Below, piece by piece: positions 51,065 through 59,963 of a DNA stretch of 64,000 nucleotides. The position numbers and the translations under genes are program-made. Every line of letters begins with the position of its first letter. Position 1 is the stretch's first letter. This stretch comes from Arthrobacter_D sp015752045 (GTDB lineage Bacteria; Actinomycetota; Actinomycetes; Actinomycetales; Micrococcaceae). The stretch spans positions 124,001-188,000 of the forward strand of contig NZ_JADOUS010000007.1 of the NCBI RefSeq assembly GCF_015752045.1, read 5' to 3'. Under the pieces are notes generated by a model. That model searched no databases and had not been told where the DNA came from. It saw only the letters and a program-made list of their open reading frames with translations.

Positions 51065-52387
51065 ATGCCGCAGCCTGACGACGTTCCCGCCAGCGTCCCG
51101 ACCACGGGAGGGGCGACGAACGCGGGCACCGCTCCCCCGGATCCGGCGACCGTCGAGAAGCTCCGCGCCACCATCGGGTCGCTGTCCACGGCGACGCTCC
51201 GGCAGCTCGACGCCGACCTGCCGTGGTACCGCGGACTGCGGCCGGACGAGCGCTCGGCGCTCGGCATGGTGGCGCAGAAGGGCATCGCGTCCTTCGTCAA
51301 CTGGTACCAGAAGCCCGTCTCGCCGGCCTGGGTCCTCAGCGACGTCTTCGGCACGGCACCCACGGAGCTCACCCGCTCCATCAGCCTTCAGAAGGCCCTG
51401 CAGCTCATCCGGGTGGTGGTGCAGGTCGTCGAGGACCACGTCCCGTTCCTCGCGCCGGCCGCCGACCAGGGGCCCCTGCGTGAAGCCGTGCTCCGCTACT
51501 CGCGCGAGGTTGCCTTCGCCGCGGCCGACGTCTACGCCCGGGCCGCAGAGACCCGCGGATCCTGGGACACGCGGCTCGAAGCACTCGTGGTGGACGCCAT
51601 CCTGCGCGGCGAGAGCTCGGACGCGCTCCGTTCCCGGATCGCCGCTGTCGGCTGGAAGTCCCAGGCCCGCATCACCGTGATGGTCGGCAGCGCCCCACAG
51701 GAGCCCAACGCCGGCTTCCTCAACGAACTCCGTCGCGTCACAGGGCGCCTGGCCGAGGACGTCCTCGTCGGCATCCAGGGCGAGCGGCTCATCCTGGTCC
51801 TGGGCGGGGTCCGGGATCCAGCCAAGGCCTACCCGAGGATCAGCGAGCTCTTCGGCGACGGCGCCGTGGTCCTGGGACCCGAGGCGGAGTCGCTGGTCGC
51901 CGCGAGCAGTTCGGCCCAGGCGGCCTTCGCGGGACTGACGGCCGCGAGGGCGTGGCCCGGAGCGCCCCGGCCGGTCTCCTCCGAGGACCTGTGGCCCGAG
52001 CGCGTCATGTCGGGCGACGACACCGCGCGGCGCTCCCTCATCAGGACGATCTACCGCCCGCTCCTGGCTGCCTCGAACGGGCTCGAGCAGACCCTGTCCG
52101 CCTACCTCAGCCTCGGGCACTCGCTGGAAGCCACCGCCCGGTCCCTCTTCGTGCACGCGAACACCGTCCGGTACCGGCTCCGCCGCGTCTGCGATGTCAC
52201 CGGCTGGGACCCGCTCGTCCCCCGCGAGGCCTACGTCCTCCAGACGGCGCTGGTCGTCGGCCGCCTCGCGCCACCGCCGACGGCCGCCGTGCTCGGCGGA
52301 CCGGCAGCCGGGACGGGGCGCGCAGCACGCGCCGCACCCGCCGACCAGGGCGCGACAGCGGCTGCCGCGCGTGCGGTGTCCTTGTAG
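51065..52387 (+). CDS. fasR: PucR-type activator of fatty-acid synthesis (FasR of Streptomyces type)
   Basis: A 440-residue transcription factor of the PucR/CdaR class. The C-terminal helix-turn-helix SLGHSLEATARSLFVHANTV and RYRLRRVCDVTG are the PucR signature; the middle region (RISELFGDGAVVLGPEAESL) is a GGDEF-like CdaR domain. In Streptomyces coelicolor the orthologue in the same position activates the fabD-fabH-acpP-fabF operon. Low-complexity Ala/Pro stretches occur at both ends. Its stop codon lies inside the box that precedes fabD. Confidence 0.9.
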   Translation: MPQPDDVPASVPTTGGATNAGTAPPDPATVEKLRATIGSLSTATLRQLDADLPWYRGLRPDERSALGMVAQKGIASFVNWYQKPVSPAWVLSDVFGTAPTELTRSISLQKALQLIRVVVQVVEDHVPFLAPAADQGPLREAVLRYSREVAFAAADVYARAAETRGSWDTRLEALVVDAILRGESSDALRSRIAAVGWKSQARITVMVGSAPQEPNAGFLNELRRVTGRLAEDVLVGIQGERLILVLGGVRDPAKAYPRISELFGDGAVVLGPEAESLVAASSSAQAAFAGLTAARAWPGAPRPVSSEDLWPERVMSGDDTARRSLIRTIYRPLLAASNGLEQTLSAYLSLGHSLEATARSLFVHANTVRYRLRRVCDVTGWDPLVPREAYVLQTALVVGRLAPPPTAAVLGGPAAGTGRAARAAPADQGATAAAARAVSL

Positions 52388-52398
52388 ACTTCCTACAA
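52382..52398. promoter_or_regulatory. FasR-type inverted-repeat box upstream of fabD
   Basis: A perfect 6-5-6 inverted repeat, TTGTAG-ACTTC-CTACAA, overlaps the fasR stop codon. It is centred about 55 bases before the predicted fabD transcription start and matches 14 of 17 positions of the box upstream of fasR. The fabD promoter has a good -10 but no recognisable -35, as expected of an activator-dependent promoter. Confidence 0.6.
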
Positions 52399-52432
52399 CG
52401 CTGCACAGTGAGCTTGGTTCAGGCGAACACCC

Positions 52433-52438
52433 GATAAT
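52433..52438 (+). promoter_or_regulatory. -10 element of the fabD operon
   Basis: GATAAT lies 28 bases before the fabD GTG; no -35 consensus is found at 16-18 bases upstream. Confidence 0.5.
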
Positions 52439-52465
52439 GCTCCACCGATTTGGAAAGCTGGAAGA

Positions 52466-53431
52466 GTGCTTGCAATTGCCTGCCCCGGACAGGGCTCACA
52501 GACTCCGGGCTTCCTGAGCCCCTGGCTCGAGCTCCCGGGAGTCCGGGACCACCTGGAACGGCTCAGCGACCGCGCCGGCACGGACCTGGTCCGCCACGGC
52601 ACCGTCTCCGACGAGGAGACCATCAAGGACACCGCCGTCGCCCAGCCGCTGATCGTCGCGGCGGGCCTCGTCACCGCGCGCCTGATCCTCCAGGACCACC
52701 CGCTCACCGCGGCCACCGTCGTCGCGGGGCACTCCGTGGGTGAACTGACCGCCTCGGCCGTCGCGGGGGCACTCACCGAGGACGACGCCGTCGCCTTCGT
52801 CCGGGTCCGGGCCAACGCCATGGCCGAAGCCGCCGCCGCACTGCCCACCGGCATGAGCGCCGTCCTGGGCGGCGACCCCGACGAGGTAGCCGCCGTGCTC
52901 GCGGACCTCGGGCTCACCGCCGCGAACGCCAACGGAGGAGGGCAGGTCGTCGCCGCGGGTACCCTCGAACAGCTGGCTGCCCTCGCCGACGCTCCTCCCG
53001 CCAAGGCGCGCGTCATCCCCCTGAAGGTCGCCGGGGCCTTCCACACCAGTCACATGGCCCCAGCCGTGACGGCCCTCGAAGCGCTGCGCCCCAGCCTCTC
53101 GCCGACGGACCCGCTCGCCACCCTCGTGTCCAACTATGACGGAAGGCCCGTCGCCGCCGGCGAGGGCAACCTGGACAGCCTCATCGCGCAGGTCTCCCGC
53201 CCGGTGCGCTGGGACCTCTGCATGCAGTCCATGCAGGCGATGGGTGTCACCGGGATGATCGAACTGTCACCCGCAGGCACGCTGACCGGTCTGGCCAAGC
53301 GTGGAATGCGCGGTACGGCGGCACTCGCAGTAAAGTCGCCGGAGGACCTGGACGCCGCCCGCAGCTTCATCACGGAGCATTCGCGGACCTCGGATCCGGA
53401 TCCGTCCCTTACCTCCGAAGGACCTCAGTGA
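52466..53431 (+). CDS. fabD: Malonyl-CoA:ACP malonyltransferase
   Basis: A 321-residue transacylase that loads malonate onto ACP. CPGQGSQTPGFL is the oxyanion loop, GHSVGELTAS has the nucleophile Ser, and GAFHTSHM contains the catalytic His. The start is GTG at 52466 with GGAAGA upstream. The stop overlaps the fabH GTG (GTGA), so the two are translationally coupled; it is the first gene of fabD-fabH-acpP-fabF. Confidence 0.95.
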   Translation: MLAIACPGQGSQTPGFLSPWLELPGVRDHLERLSDRAGTDLVRHGTVSDEETIKDTAVAQPLIVAAGLVTARLILQDHPLTAATVVAGHSVGELTASAVAGALTEDDAVAFVRVRANAMAEAAAALPTGMSAVLGGDPDEVAAVLADLGLTAANANGGGQVVAAGTLEQLAALADAPPAKARVIPLKVAGAFHTSHMAPAVTALEALRPSLSPTDPLATLVSNYDGRPVAAGEGNLDSLIAQVSRPVRWDLCMQSMQAMGVTGMIELSPAGTLTGLAKRGMRGTAALAVKSPEDLDAARSFITEHSRTSDPDPSLTSEGPQ

Positions 53432-54489
53432 GCATCGCCGCAATGAAGCAAGCCCCCCTCCGCGAACACACCCGCATCCTCGGCGTCGGCGCGTACCGGC
53501 CGGAGGTCATCGTCACCAACGACGACGTGTGCCAGTGGATCGACTCCTCCGACGAGTGGATCCGGCAGCGGACCGGCATCGTCACCAGGCACCGCGCGCC
53601 CCGGGATGTCAGCGTCATCGACATGGCGGAGGCCGCCTCCCGCGAGGCGCTGGAGGCGGCGGGCATCGACGCGTCGCAGCTCGGGGCCGTCCTCGTCTCG
53701 ACGGTGACCCACCCCTACGCCACGCCGTCGGCGGCCGCTCAGCTGACCGACCGGCTGGGAGCGACGCCCGCACCCGCCTTCGACATCTCCGCAGCCTGCG
53801 CCGGCTACTGCTACGGCATCGCGCAGGGTGACGCGCTGGTGCACGCCGGGACCGCTGAGTACGTCCTTGTGGTGGGCGTCGAGAAGCTCTCCGACTTCAT
53901 CGACAACTCCGACCGCACCATCTCGTTCCTCCTCGGCGACGGCGCCGGCGCCGTGGTGATCGGCCCCAGCGACTCGGCGGGCATCGGCCCGTCCGTGTGG
54001 GGATCGGACGGCAGCAAGCACGAGGCCATCCGCATGCACCGGTCCCTCATCGACGTGCGCGACTACGCCATCGGCGCCGTCGCCACCGACACGGAGCGCG
54101 CGGCCGACGTCGACGCCGGCCGCGAGAGCCTCTGGCCCACGATGCGCCAGGACGGTCCCACGGTGTTCCGCTGGGCGGTCTGGGAGATGGCCAAGGTCGC
54201 GCAGCAGGCCCTGGACGCGGCCGGCGTGACCGCCGACGACCTCGCGGTGTTCCTCCCCCACCAGGCCAACATCCGTATCATCGATGAGATGGTGAAGCAG
54301 CTGAAGCTGCCCGAGCACGTCTACGTGGCTCGGGACATCGTGGACGCCGGCAACACCTCCGCCGCCTCGATCCCGCTCGCCATGCACCGCACCCTGAAGG
54401 AACAGCCGTCGCTCCGCGGCACGCTGGCCCTGCAGATCGGTTTCGGTGCAGGCCTCGTGTTCGGCGCCCAGGTCATCGTTCTCCCCTAG
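53428..54489 (+). CDS. fabH: 3-oxoacyl-ACP synthase III
   Basis: A 353-residue initiating condensing enzyme. The catalytic triad is visible: Cys in ISAACAGYCYGIAQ, His in LPHQANIRIIDE and Asn in VDAGNTSAASIPLA. It joins acyl-CoA starters to malonyl-ACP; in this group branched starters are likely, as anteiso/iso fatty acids dominate Micrococcaceae (known of the family, not shown here). The start is GTG at 53428, overlapping fabD. Confidence 0.95.
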   Translation: MSIAAMKQAPLREHTRILGVGAYRPEVIVTNDDVCQWIDSSDEWIRQRTGIVTRHRAPRDVSVIDMAEAASREALEAAGIDASQLGAVLVSTVTHPYATPSAAAQLTDRLGATPAPAFDISAACAGYCYGIAQGDALVHAGTAEYVLVVGVEKLSDFIDNSDRTISFLLGDGAGAVVIGPSDSAGIGPSVWGSDGSKHEAIRMHRSLIDVRDYAIGAVATDTERAADVDAGRESLWPTMRQDGPTVFRWAVWEMAKVAQQALDAAGVTADDLAVFLPHQANIRIIDEMVKQLKLPEHVYVARDIVDAGNTSAASIPLAMHRTLKEQPSLRGTLALQIGFGAGLVFGAQVIVLP

Positions 54490-54565
54490 TTTTCAAGCCC
54501 AGACCGCGAGAGTGCGGTTTGACCATCCCCGCCGGTGCACCGGCAAGAACAGAAAAGGAGCCACC

Positions 54566-54811
54566 ATGGCTAGCAACGAAGAAATCCTGACCGGCCTCGC
54601 CGAGATCGTCAACGAGGAGACGGGCCTCGCCCCGGAGTCCGTCGAGATGGACAAGTCCTTCACGGACGACCTGGACATCGACTCCATCTCGATGATGACC
54701 ATCGTCGTCAACGCCGAGGAGAAGTTCGGCGTGCGCATCCCCGACGAGGAAGTCAAGAACCTGAAGACCGTCGGCGACGCCGTCAACTTCATCTCGGGCG
54801 CACAGGCCTAG
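54566..54811 (+). CDS. acpP: Acyl carrier protein
   Basis: An 81-residue acidic carrier protein. The phosphopantetheine Ser40 lies in DDLDIDSISMM; the usual Leu after Ser is Ile here, a common actinobacterial variant. AAAAGGAG precedes the ATG by five bases. Third gene of the fab operon. Confidence 0.96.
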   Translation: MASNEEILTGLAEIVNEETGLAPESVEMDKSFTDDLDIDSISMMTIVVNAEEKFGVRIPDEEVKNLKTVGDAVNFISGAQA

Positions 54812-54926
54812 TTCCTGCGGTTCCGAGCGCTGCGGCCGCTCCCGGCGTCCCCGCCGTGAGCGGCCGTACTCGTAATCCCCCCGCCCCGGTCGAGCCGGCG
54901 CACCTCCCAGCTTCGAAAGAGTGACC

Positions 54927-56162
54927 ATGCCACGCAAAGTCGTCATCACCGGACTCGGTGCAACCACCCCCATCGGCGGGGATGTCCCGACCATGTGGGC
55001 CAACTCCCTCAAGGGAGTCTCGGGCGCACGGACCATCGAAGCCGACTGGGTGCAGAAGTACGAGCTGCCGGTCACCTTCGCCGCCCAGATCACGACCCCC
55101 GCCTCGGAGGTCCTGTCCCGGGTCGAGGCCAAGCGGATGGACCCGTCCACGCAGTTCGCCGTCGTCGCCTCCCGCGAGGCGTGGCGGGACTCGGGGATCG
55201 AGGAGGTCGACAAGGATCGCCTGGCCGTCGCGTTCGCGACCGGCATCGGCGGCGTGTGGACGCTGCTCGACGCCTGGGACACGCTGCGCGAGAAGGGTCC
55301 CCGGCGGGTCCTGCCCATGACCGTGCCGATGCTCATGCCCAACGGCCCGGCCGCAGCCGTCAGCCTCGACCTAGGCGCCCGCGCCGGCGCCCACACCCCG
55401 GTGTCCGCCTGCGCCTCAGGCACCGAGGCACTGCACCTGGGCCTCGACCTGATCCGTTCCGGCAAGGCCGACGTCGTCATGTGCGGCGGCGCCGAAGCCG
55501 CCATCCATCCGATGCCGATCGCGGCATTCGCCGCCATGCAGGCGCTGTCACGGCGGAACGACGAGCCGGAGCTGGCCTCACGTCCCTACGACACGGCCCG
55601 TAACGGCTTCGTCATGGGCGAGGGCGCCGGAGCGCTCGTCATCGAGGCCGAGGAGCACGCCTTGGCGCGCGGCGCCCGCATCTACGCCGAGCTCGCAGGC
55701 ACCTCCGTCACCGCGGACGCCTACCACATCACAGCCCCCGACCCCGAGGGCCTGGGTGCGACCCGTGCCCTGAAGGCGGCCCTCTTCGACGCCCGCGCCC
55801 AGGCGGAGGATGTGGTCCACATCAACGCGCATGCCACCTCGACGCCGGTCGGCGACAAGCCCGAGTACATCGCCCTGAAGGCCGCCCTGGGCAACCATGT
55901 GCACGAGGTCGCGGTATCGGCGACGAAGTCGCAGACCGGTCACCTCCTCGGGGCGTCCGGTGCCGTGGAAGCCGTGATGACGGTCCTCGCCATCCACGAG
56001 CGCAAGGCCCCGGTGACGATCAACCTCGACAACCAGGATCCCGAGATCCCCCTCGACGTCGTCACCTCCCCGCGCGACCTGCCCTCGGGCGACATCGTCG
56101 CCCTGAGCAACTCCTTCGGGTTCGGCGGCCACAACGCCGTCATCGTCCTCCGGAACGTCTGA
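54927..56162 (+). CDS. fabF: 3-oxoacyl-ACP synthase II
   Basis: A 411-residue elongating condensing enzyme. Catalytic Cys in PVSACASGTEALHL, His in INAHATSTPVGD and the second His in KSQTGHLLGASGAVE are intact. The ATG at 54927 is chosen with GAAAGAG just upstream; GTG two codons earlier overlaps that site. It is the last gene of the operon and is followed by a strong terminator. Confidence 0.96.
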   Translation: MPRKVVITGLGATTPIGGDVPTMWANSLKGVSGARTIEADWVQKYELPVTFAAQITTPASEVLSRVEAKRMDPSTQFAVVASREAWRDSGIEEVDKDRLAVAFATGIGGVWTLLDAWDTLREKGPRRVLPMTVPMLMPNGPAAAVSLDLGARAGAHTPVSACASGTEALHLGLDLIRSGKADVVMCGGAEAAIHPMPIAAFAAMQALSRRNDEPELASRPYDTARNGFVMGEGAGALVIEAEEHALARGARIYAELAGTSVTADAYHITAPDPEGLGATRALKAALFDARAQAEDVVHINAHATSTPVGDKPEYIALKAALGNHVHEVAVSATKSQTGHLLGASGAVEAVMTVLAIHERKAPVTINLDNQDPEIPLDVVTSPRDLPSGDIVALSNSFGFGGHNAVIVLRNV

Positions 56163-56167
56163 CCCTC

Positions 56168-56218
56168 CGCAAGGGGAAAGGCGCCACCCCCGTGGGGTGG
56201 CGCCTTTCCCCTTGCGGT
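56168..56218. terminator. Terminator of the fab operon
   Basis: A perfect 24-bp stem (56168-56191 with 56195-56218) with a three-base loop follows the fabF stop by five bases. It also faces the convergent DUF3145 gene. Confidence 0.9.
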
Positions 56219-56288
56219 CGATGCGGTGTGACATCGGAGCCCTGCGGCCGCAGCCGGGGCGAAGGTCTGCCGCCGACGGGACGTGCGG

Positions 56289-56792
56289 TCAACCCACCTG
56301 GTGCAGCCAGCGCACGGGCGCGCCCTCGGCGGCGTGGCGGAAGGGCTCCAGTTCCTCGTCCCACGACTCCCCGAGTGCGAGGGACAGTTCGTGGTAGACG
56401 GCAGCGGGATCGCCCGCTCCTGCCTCATAGGCGTAGCGGATGCGGTCCTCCGTCACCATGATGTTGCCGTGGACGTCCGTCGTGGCGTGGAAGATCCCGA
56501 GCTCGGGCGTGTGGGACCATCGGCCGCCGTCGGCGCCGGCGCTCTGTTCCTCGGTGACCTCGTAGCGAAGGTGTGCCCATCCGCGGAGCGCGGACGCGAG
56601 CTGCGCGCCGGACCCCTGCGGGCCGACCCAGGAGAGTTCGGCGCGCAGCATTCCGGGCGCGGCGGGCTGCGCCGTCCACTCCATGTCGATGCGCTTGTCC
56701 AGCACGGAGCCGATCGCCCATTCGACATGGGGGCACAACGCAGTAGGGGCTGAGTGCACGTACAAGACACCGCGCGCCATCACAACAGACAT
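56289..56792 (-). CDS. DUF3145-family protein
   Basis: A 167-residue conserved actinobacterial protein of the DUF3145 family. RGVLYVHSAPTALCPHVEWA, LRGWAHLRYEVTEE and DRIRYAYE are typical. The ATG at 56792 is chosen because GGAGG stands five bases before it. It lies just beyond the fab operon, as is usual in actinobacteria, but its function is unknown. Confidence 0.88.
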   Translation of the reverse strand: MSVVMARGVLYVHSAPTALCPHVEWAIGSVLDKRIDMEWTAQPAAPGMLRAELSWVGPQGSGAQLASALRGWAHLRYEVTEEQSAGADGGRWSHTPELGIFHATTDVHGNIMVTEDRIRYAYEAGAGDPAAVYHELSLALGESWDEELEPFRHAAEGAPVRWLHQVG

Positions 56793-56882
56793 TCCATCCT
56801 CCATAGCTGTAGGTACGTCTTCCCCAACGACCTGCAACGGATGATGACAGTGCGATTAACCTGGCAGAGCTTCACGAGACCA

Positions 56883-56900
56883 CCCGCGTTACCACGCGGG
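56883..56900 (-). terminator. Short hairpin downstream of xerC
   Basis: A 6-bp all-G/C stem CCCGCG/CGCGGG with a six-base loop lies about 110 bases after the xerC stop and 90 bases before DUF3145. It may be a weak terminator of xerC or part of the DUF3145 leader. Confidence 0.4.
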
Positions 56901-57013
56901 ATCCGCCTGACTCCTGCTCATTCTGCACGAGACGCGTGAATTTCGCCACTTCGACAGCCCGCTGCCCATCCCTTGGACGGCCAGGCCCGGAATGGCTAGC
57001 CGACAGCGGTTCC

Positions 57014-57946
57014 TCACGCCCTCGGATGTGCCTGCTCGTAGCTGCGGCGGAGCCGGTCGACCGACACGTGCGTGTACAGCTGGGTGGTGGCGAGGCTGGA
57101 GTGCCCGAGGATCTCCTGGACCGCCCGGAGGTCGGCGCCGCCATCGAGCAGATGGGTCGCGGCGCTGTGGCGCAGCGCGTGCGGCCCGCTCGCGGCGGTG
57201 TCGCCCAGCGCGTCGAGGGTCGCGCTGACCTGCGCTCGCACCGCGCGCTGGTCGATCCGCCCTCCGCGCCGGCCCAGGAAGAGCGCGGGGCCGCTCTTCT
57301 CCGACACCCACCGTGGCCGGCCGCGTCGTAGCCAGTCGTCGACGGCGTGCGCTGCCGGGACGCCGTAGGGGACGGTGCGCTCCTTCGCGCCCTTGCCGAG
57401 CACCACGAGCGTTCGGCGCTCCGTGTCGAGGTCGTCGATGTCGAGACCCACCAGCTCGCCGACGCGGACTCCCGTCGCGTACAGCAGTTCGAGCATCGCG
57501 CGCAGTTGCAGCTCCTGCGGGTCGCCCTGTTCGGTCCGCTCGGCGACGGTCGTGAACATCGCGGCGGCCTGCGGCTGGCTGAGGACGGCGGGCAGGGTAC
57601 TCGTCCTTTTGGGGGCACGGAGTCGGAGGGCCGGGTTGGCGGGGATCAGATCCTCCCGAACCGCCCAGTCCATGAAGGTGCGGACCGATGCGGCCCGCCG
57701 GGCGATCGTCGACCGGGACAGCCCGGCGGCGTCGAGCGCTCCGAGCCACGCGCGGAAATGCCGCAGTTCCAGCTGCGTGAGCGCGGTGACGCCCGACTCC
57801 CCTGCATGCAGCAGGAAGAGTTCCACGTCCTTCAGGTACGCGCGCACCGTGTGCTCCGAACGGTTGCGCTCCCGCGTCAGGTAGTCGCCGAAACCGTCGA
57901 GGCCGGCGCGGAGCTCGCTCGCCAATCCCGCACTGCTGTCTGCCAT
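57014..57946 (-). CDS. xerC: Tyrosine recombinase XerC
   Basis: A 310-residue site-specific recombinase that resolves chromosome dimers. Catalytic residues are visible: Arg in LLYATGVRVGELVGL, Lys in VLGKGAKERTVP, the HxxR motif in GPHALRHSAATHLL, the second His in ILGHSSLATTQLY and the nucleophile Tyr in TTQLYTHVSVDRL. The N-terminal SAM-like domain (LTRERNRSEHTVRAYLKDVE) is typical. Its place between dprA/ogt and the rpsB side is the normal actinobacterial chromosomal one, so this is not a mobile integrase. GGAGG is five bases before the ATG. Confidence 0.94.
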   Translation of the reverse strand: MADSSAGLASELRAGLDGFGDYLTRERNRSEHTVRAYLKDVELFLLHAGESGVTALTQLELRHFRAWLGALDAAGLSRSTIARRAASVRTFMDWAVREDLIPANPALRLRAPKRTSTLPAVLSQPQAAAMFTTVAERTEQGDPQELQLRAMLELLYATGVRVGELVGLDIDDLDTERRTLVVLGKGAKERTVPYGVPAAHAVDDWLRRGRPRWVSEKSGPALFLGRRGGRIDQRAVRAQVSATLDALGDTAASGPHALRHSAATHLLDGGADLRAVQEILGHSSLATTQLYTHVSVDRLRRSYEQAHPRA

Positions 57947-58053
57947 GAGTTCCTCCGCTCCCAGTATCCACGGCACACTCCGTCCGGCATGCTCTCCGAC
58001 CCGGCGAGGCGCCCGCGGGCACCGAGCGGCAACAGGGCGGCAACCGGGCGGGC

Positions 58054-58677
58054 TCACCGCTGGAGGTCCTGCGCGAGACGCGGACCGGGATCTGCTCGGT
58101 GCTCCCGTTCGAGGTCCAGCAGCGCGGTCTTGGTCGCCGTCCCCGCGGCATACCCGACCACGGCTCCGGTGCTGCCGACCACCCGGTGGCCCGGCACCAT
58201 GATCGACACGGGATTGTCGCGCACTGCCGCACCGACCGCGCGGCCCATCCGGGGGTTGCCGAGCTGCGTGGCGATATCGCGGTAGCTGCGGGTCTCCCCG
58301 TAGGGGATCGCCCCCACCTCGGCCCACACCCGGTGCTGGAAGGCCGTGCCGTGGAGCTCGACCGGAGTGTCGAACGTGCGGCGCGTTCCAGCGAAGTACT
58401 CACCGAGCTCCCGGCCCGCCTGGCGGAGGAGGTCGACGGTCCGGGCGGGAGGGGCCGCGGCTCGGGCCTCCGCCGCCGTCGGGAAACCCCGCTCGTGGAG
58501 GTGGTTCTCCGTGCTGCGGTGCCCGAGACGCGCCCGGTCCGGCGCCGGGGAATGCCCCGCGTGATACAGGCCGATGATCGCATCCGCACCGGCGACGACA
58601 AGCAGGGGTCCCACGGGTGATGGGATCTCGTGATGCCACCGGTCCGTCTCCGGGTCGTCGGGATGGTCGCTGGTCAT
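58054..58677 (-). CDS. Ogt-family DNA alkyltransferase homologue lacking the catalytic Cys
   Basis: A 207-residue full-length homologue of methylated-DNA--protein-cysteine methyltransferase. The N-terminal domain and the DNA-binding helix (GTAFQHRVWAEVGAIPYGET, GRAVGAAVRDNP) are conserved, but the active-site PCHRV reads VPGHRVVGSTG: Gly163 replaces the alkyl-acceptor Cys. The codon is GGC (58191-58189), one base from TGC. It cannot repair by the usual suicide transfer and may instead act like alkyltransferase-like proteins, which bind lesions and signal to nucleotide excision repair; those usually carry Trp or Ala. Recent inactivation is the alternative. Confidence 0.85.
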   Translation of the reverse strand: MTSDHPDDPETDRWHHEIPSPVGPLLVVAGADAIIGLYHAGHSPAPDRARLGHRSTENHLHERGFPTAAEARAAAPPARTVDLLRQAGRELGEYFAGTRRTFDTPVELHGTAFQHRVWAEVGAIPYGETRSYRDIATQLGNPRMGRAVGAAVRDNPVSIMVPGHRVVGSTGAVVGYAAGTATKTALLDLEREHRADPGPRLAQDLQR

Positions 58678-58763
58678 GTGTGTCCTCCTGGGTGGCGGGT
58701 AGGGCGGGCGGGCTCAGGTGGAGCCGCGGTGGTGGACTCGGAGGTTCGATGGAGGTGGGCCGG

Positions 58764-59963
58764 TCAGGCTCTCCGGCGGCACCACCCGCCGCCGGCCCTC
58801 ACCGCGAGTCCCGCCAGCTCGAGGCGCGCGAGTCCGCTGATGACCTCCCGCGTGGAAAGGCCCGCGACGATGGACAGCTTGTCCACCGTGGTCGGAGCAC
58901 GGACCGGGAGGCCGTCCAGCAGCAGCAGGTCCGGGATGGTGAGGCCGTCGTGGTCCCGGACGGGAGCGGCGTCGGCCCGTGCCTGGTCGCCGAGCGACTC
59001 TGCCCCGAGCGGCCCCGCGAGCTCGACGACGTCGTCGGCGTCCGTGACGCATACCGCCGTCCCGTCCCTCAGCAGCCGGTGGCACCCCGCGGAGTTCACC
59101 GATTGCACGGAGCCCGGTACGGCTCCGACCGGACGGCCGAGCCCGGCGGCATGGTGTGCCGTGTTGAGCGCCCCGGAGCGCCACCGCGCCTCGACCACGA
59201 CCGTCACCGCGCTGAGGGCGGCGATCAGCCGGTTGCGCTGGAGGAACCGCCAGCGCGTCGGGGAGCTGCCGGGCGGCACCTCCGAGATGAGCACGCCCTG
59301 GTCGGCGATCGCGCGCAGCAGGTCCTCGTTCCCGGCCGGGTAGTACCGGTCGATTCCGCAGGCCAGGATGGCGACGGTGGAGGCGTGGTCCCCTCCCCCG
59401 GTCGTGGCGAGCGCGGCCCGGTGCGCCTGCGCGTCGATGCCGTAGGCGCCGCCGGACACCACGGTGTAGCCGCGCAGGGCGAGGCCCGAGGCCAGGTCGA
59501 TGGTGACGGAGGACCCGTAGGCGGTGCTGTCCCGCGACCCGACCAGTGCGGCGAGACGCGCGGACGGCGGGATCTCGTGCCGCCCCCGGACCCAAAGGCA
59601 CAGGGGTGCCGTTCGCTGCAGGTCATCCAGCCCCGCCGGCCAGTCGTCGGACTCCGGGATGACGAGGCGCCCGCCGAGCCGTTCCAGCGTCGCCAGGTCC
59701 CTCTCGGGTGCCAGGTCGCGGAGCCGTGGAGTCCACCGCGCCAGCCCGTCCTCGAGCGGACGGCGGCCGCCGTCCGGGATGTCGAGTGTTTCGCTCAGGT
59801 GGCCGTGCACATCGGGGCCCGCCATGACCTCCCGACGGGCGATGCGCAGGGCATCCCGGGGTCCTACTACCGACACCAGGGCCAGGCCGACGGCATCCGA
59901 TGGTTCGAACAGGCGGGACAGCGCGGCCCTGGCCAGACGGAGGTCCTGCTGCTCCCGACTCAC
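58764..59963 (-). CDS. dprA: DNA-processing protein DprA
   Basis: A 399-residue protein that loads RecA on single-stranded DNA during transformation. An N-terminal SAM-like region precedes the Rossmann core with LVGSRDSTAYGSSVTIDLAS and VVSGGAYGIDAQAHRAAL; LACGIDRYYPAGNEDLL and FLQRNRLIAALS are also conserved. A C-terminal winged-helix domain (KLSIVAGLSTREVISGL) ends the protein. The start is GTG at 59963, overlapping the comM stop. Confidence 0.93.
   Translation of the reverse strand: MSREQQDLRLARAALSRLFEPSDAVGLALVSVVGPRDALRIARREVMAGPDVHGHLSETLDIPDGGRRPLEDGLARWTPRLRDLAPERDLATLERLGGRLVIPESDDWPAGLDDLQRTAPLCLWVRGRHEIPPSARLAALVGSRDSTAYGSSVTIDLASGLALRGYTVVSGGAYGIDAQAHRAALATTGGGDHASTVAILACGIDRYYPAGNEDLLRAIADQGVLISEVPPGSSPTRWRFLQRNRLIAALSAVTVVVEARWRSGALNTAHHAAGLGRPVGAVPGSVQSVNSAGCHRLLRDGTAVCVTDADDVVELAGPLGAESLGDQARADAAPVRDHDGLTIPDLLLLDGLPVRAPTTVDKLSIVAGLSTREVISGLARLELAGLAVRAGGGWCRRRA

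Noticed and set aside
56875..56915. A T-box-like stretch (TGGTAACGCGGG on the minus strand) upstream of DUF3145
   Set aside because: The conserved T-box core requires TGGNACCGCG; here the C after A is missing, no stem I or specifier loop is apparent, and the downstream gene is not an amino-acid or tRNA-synthetase gene. A simple hairpin explains it.
57014..57946. The tyrosine recombinase as a phage or island integrase
   Set aside because: It is XerC-sized, sits in the conserved dprA/xerC chromosomal position, and there is no attachment-site repeat or cargo nearby.
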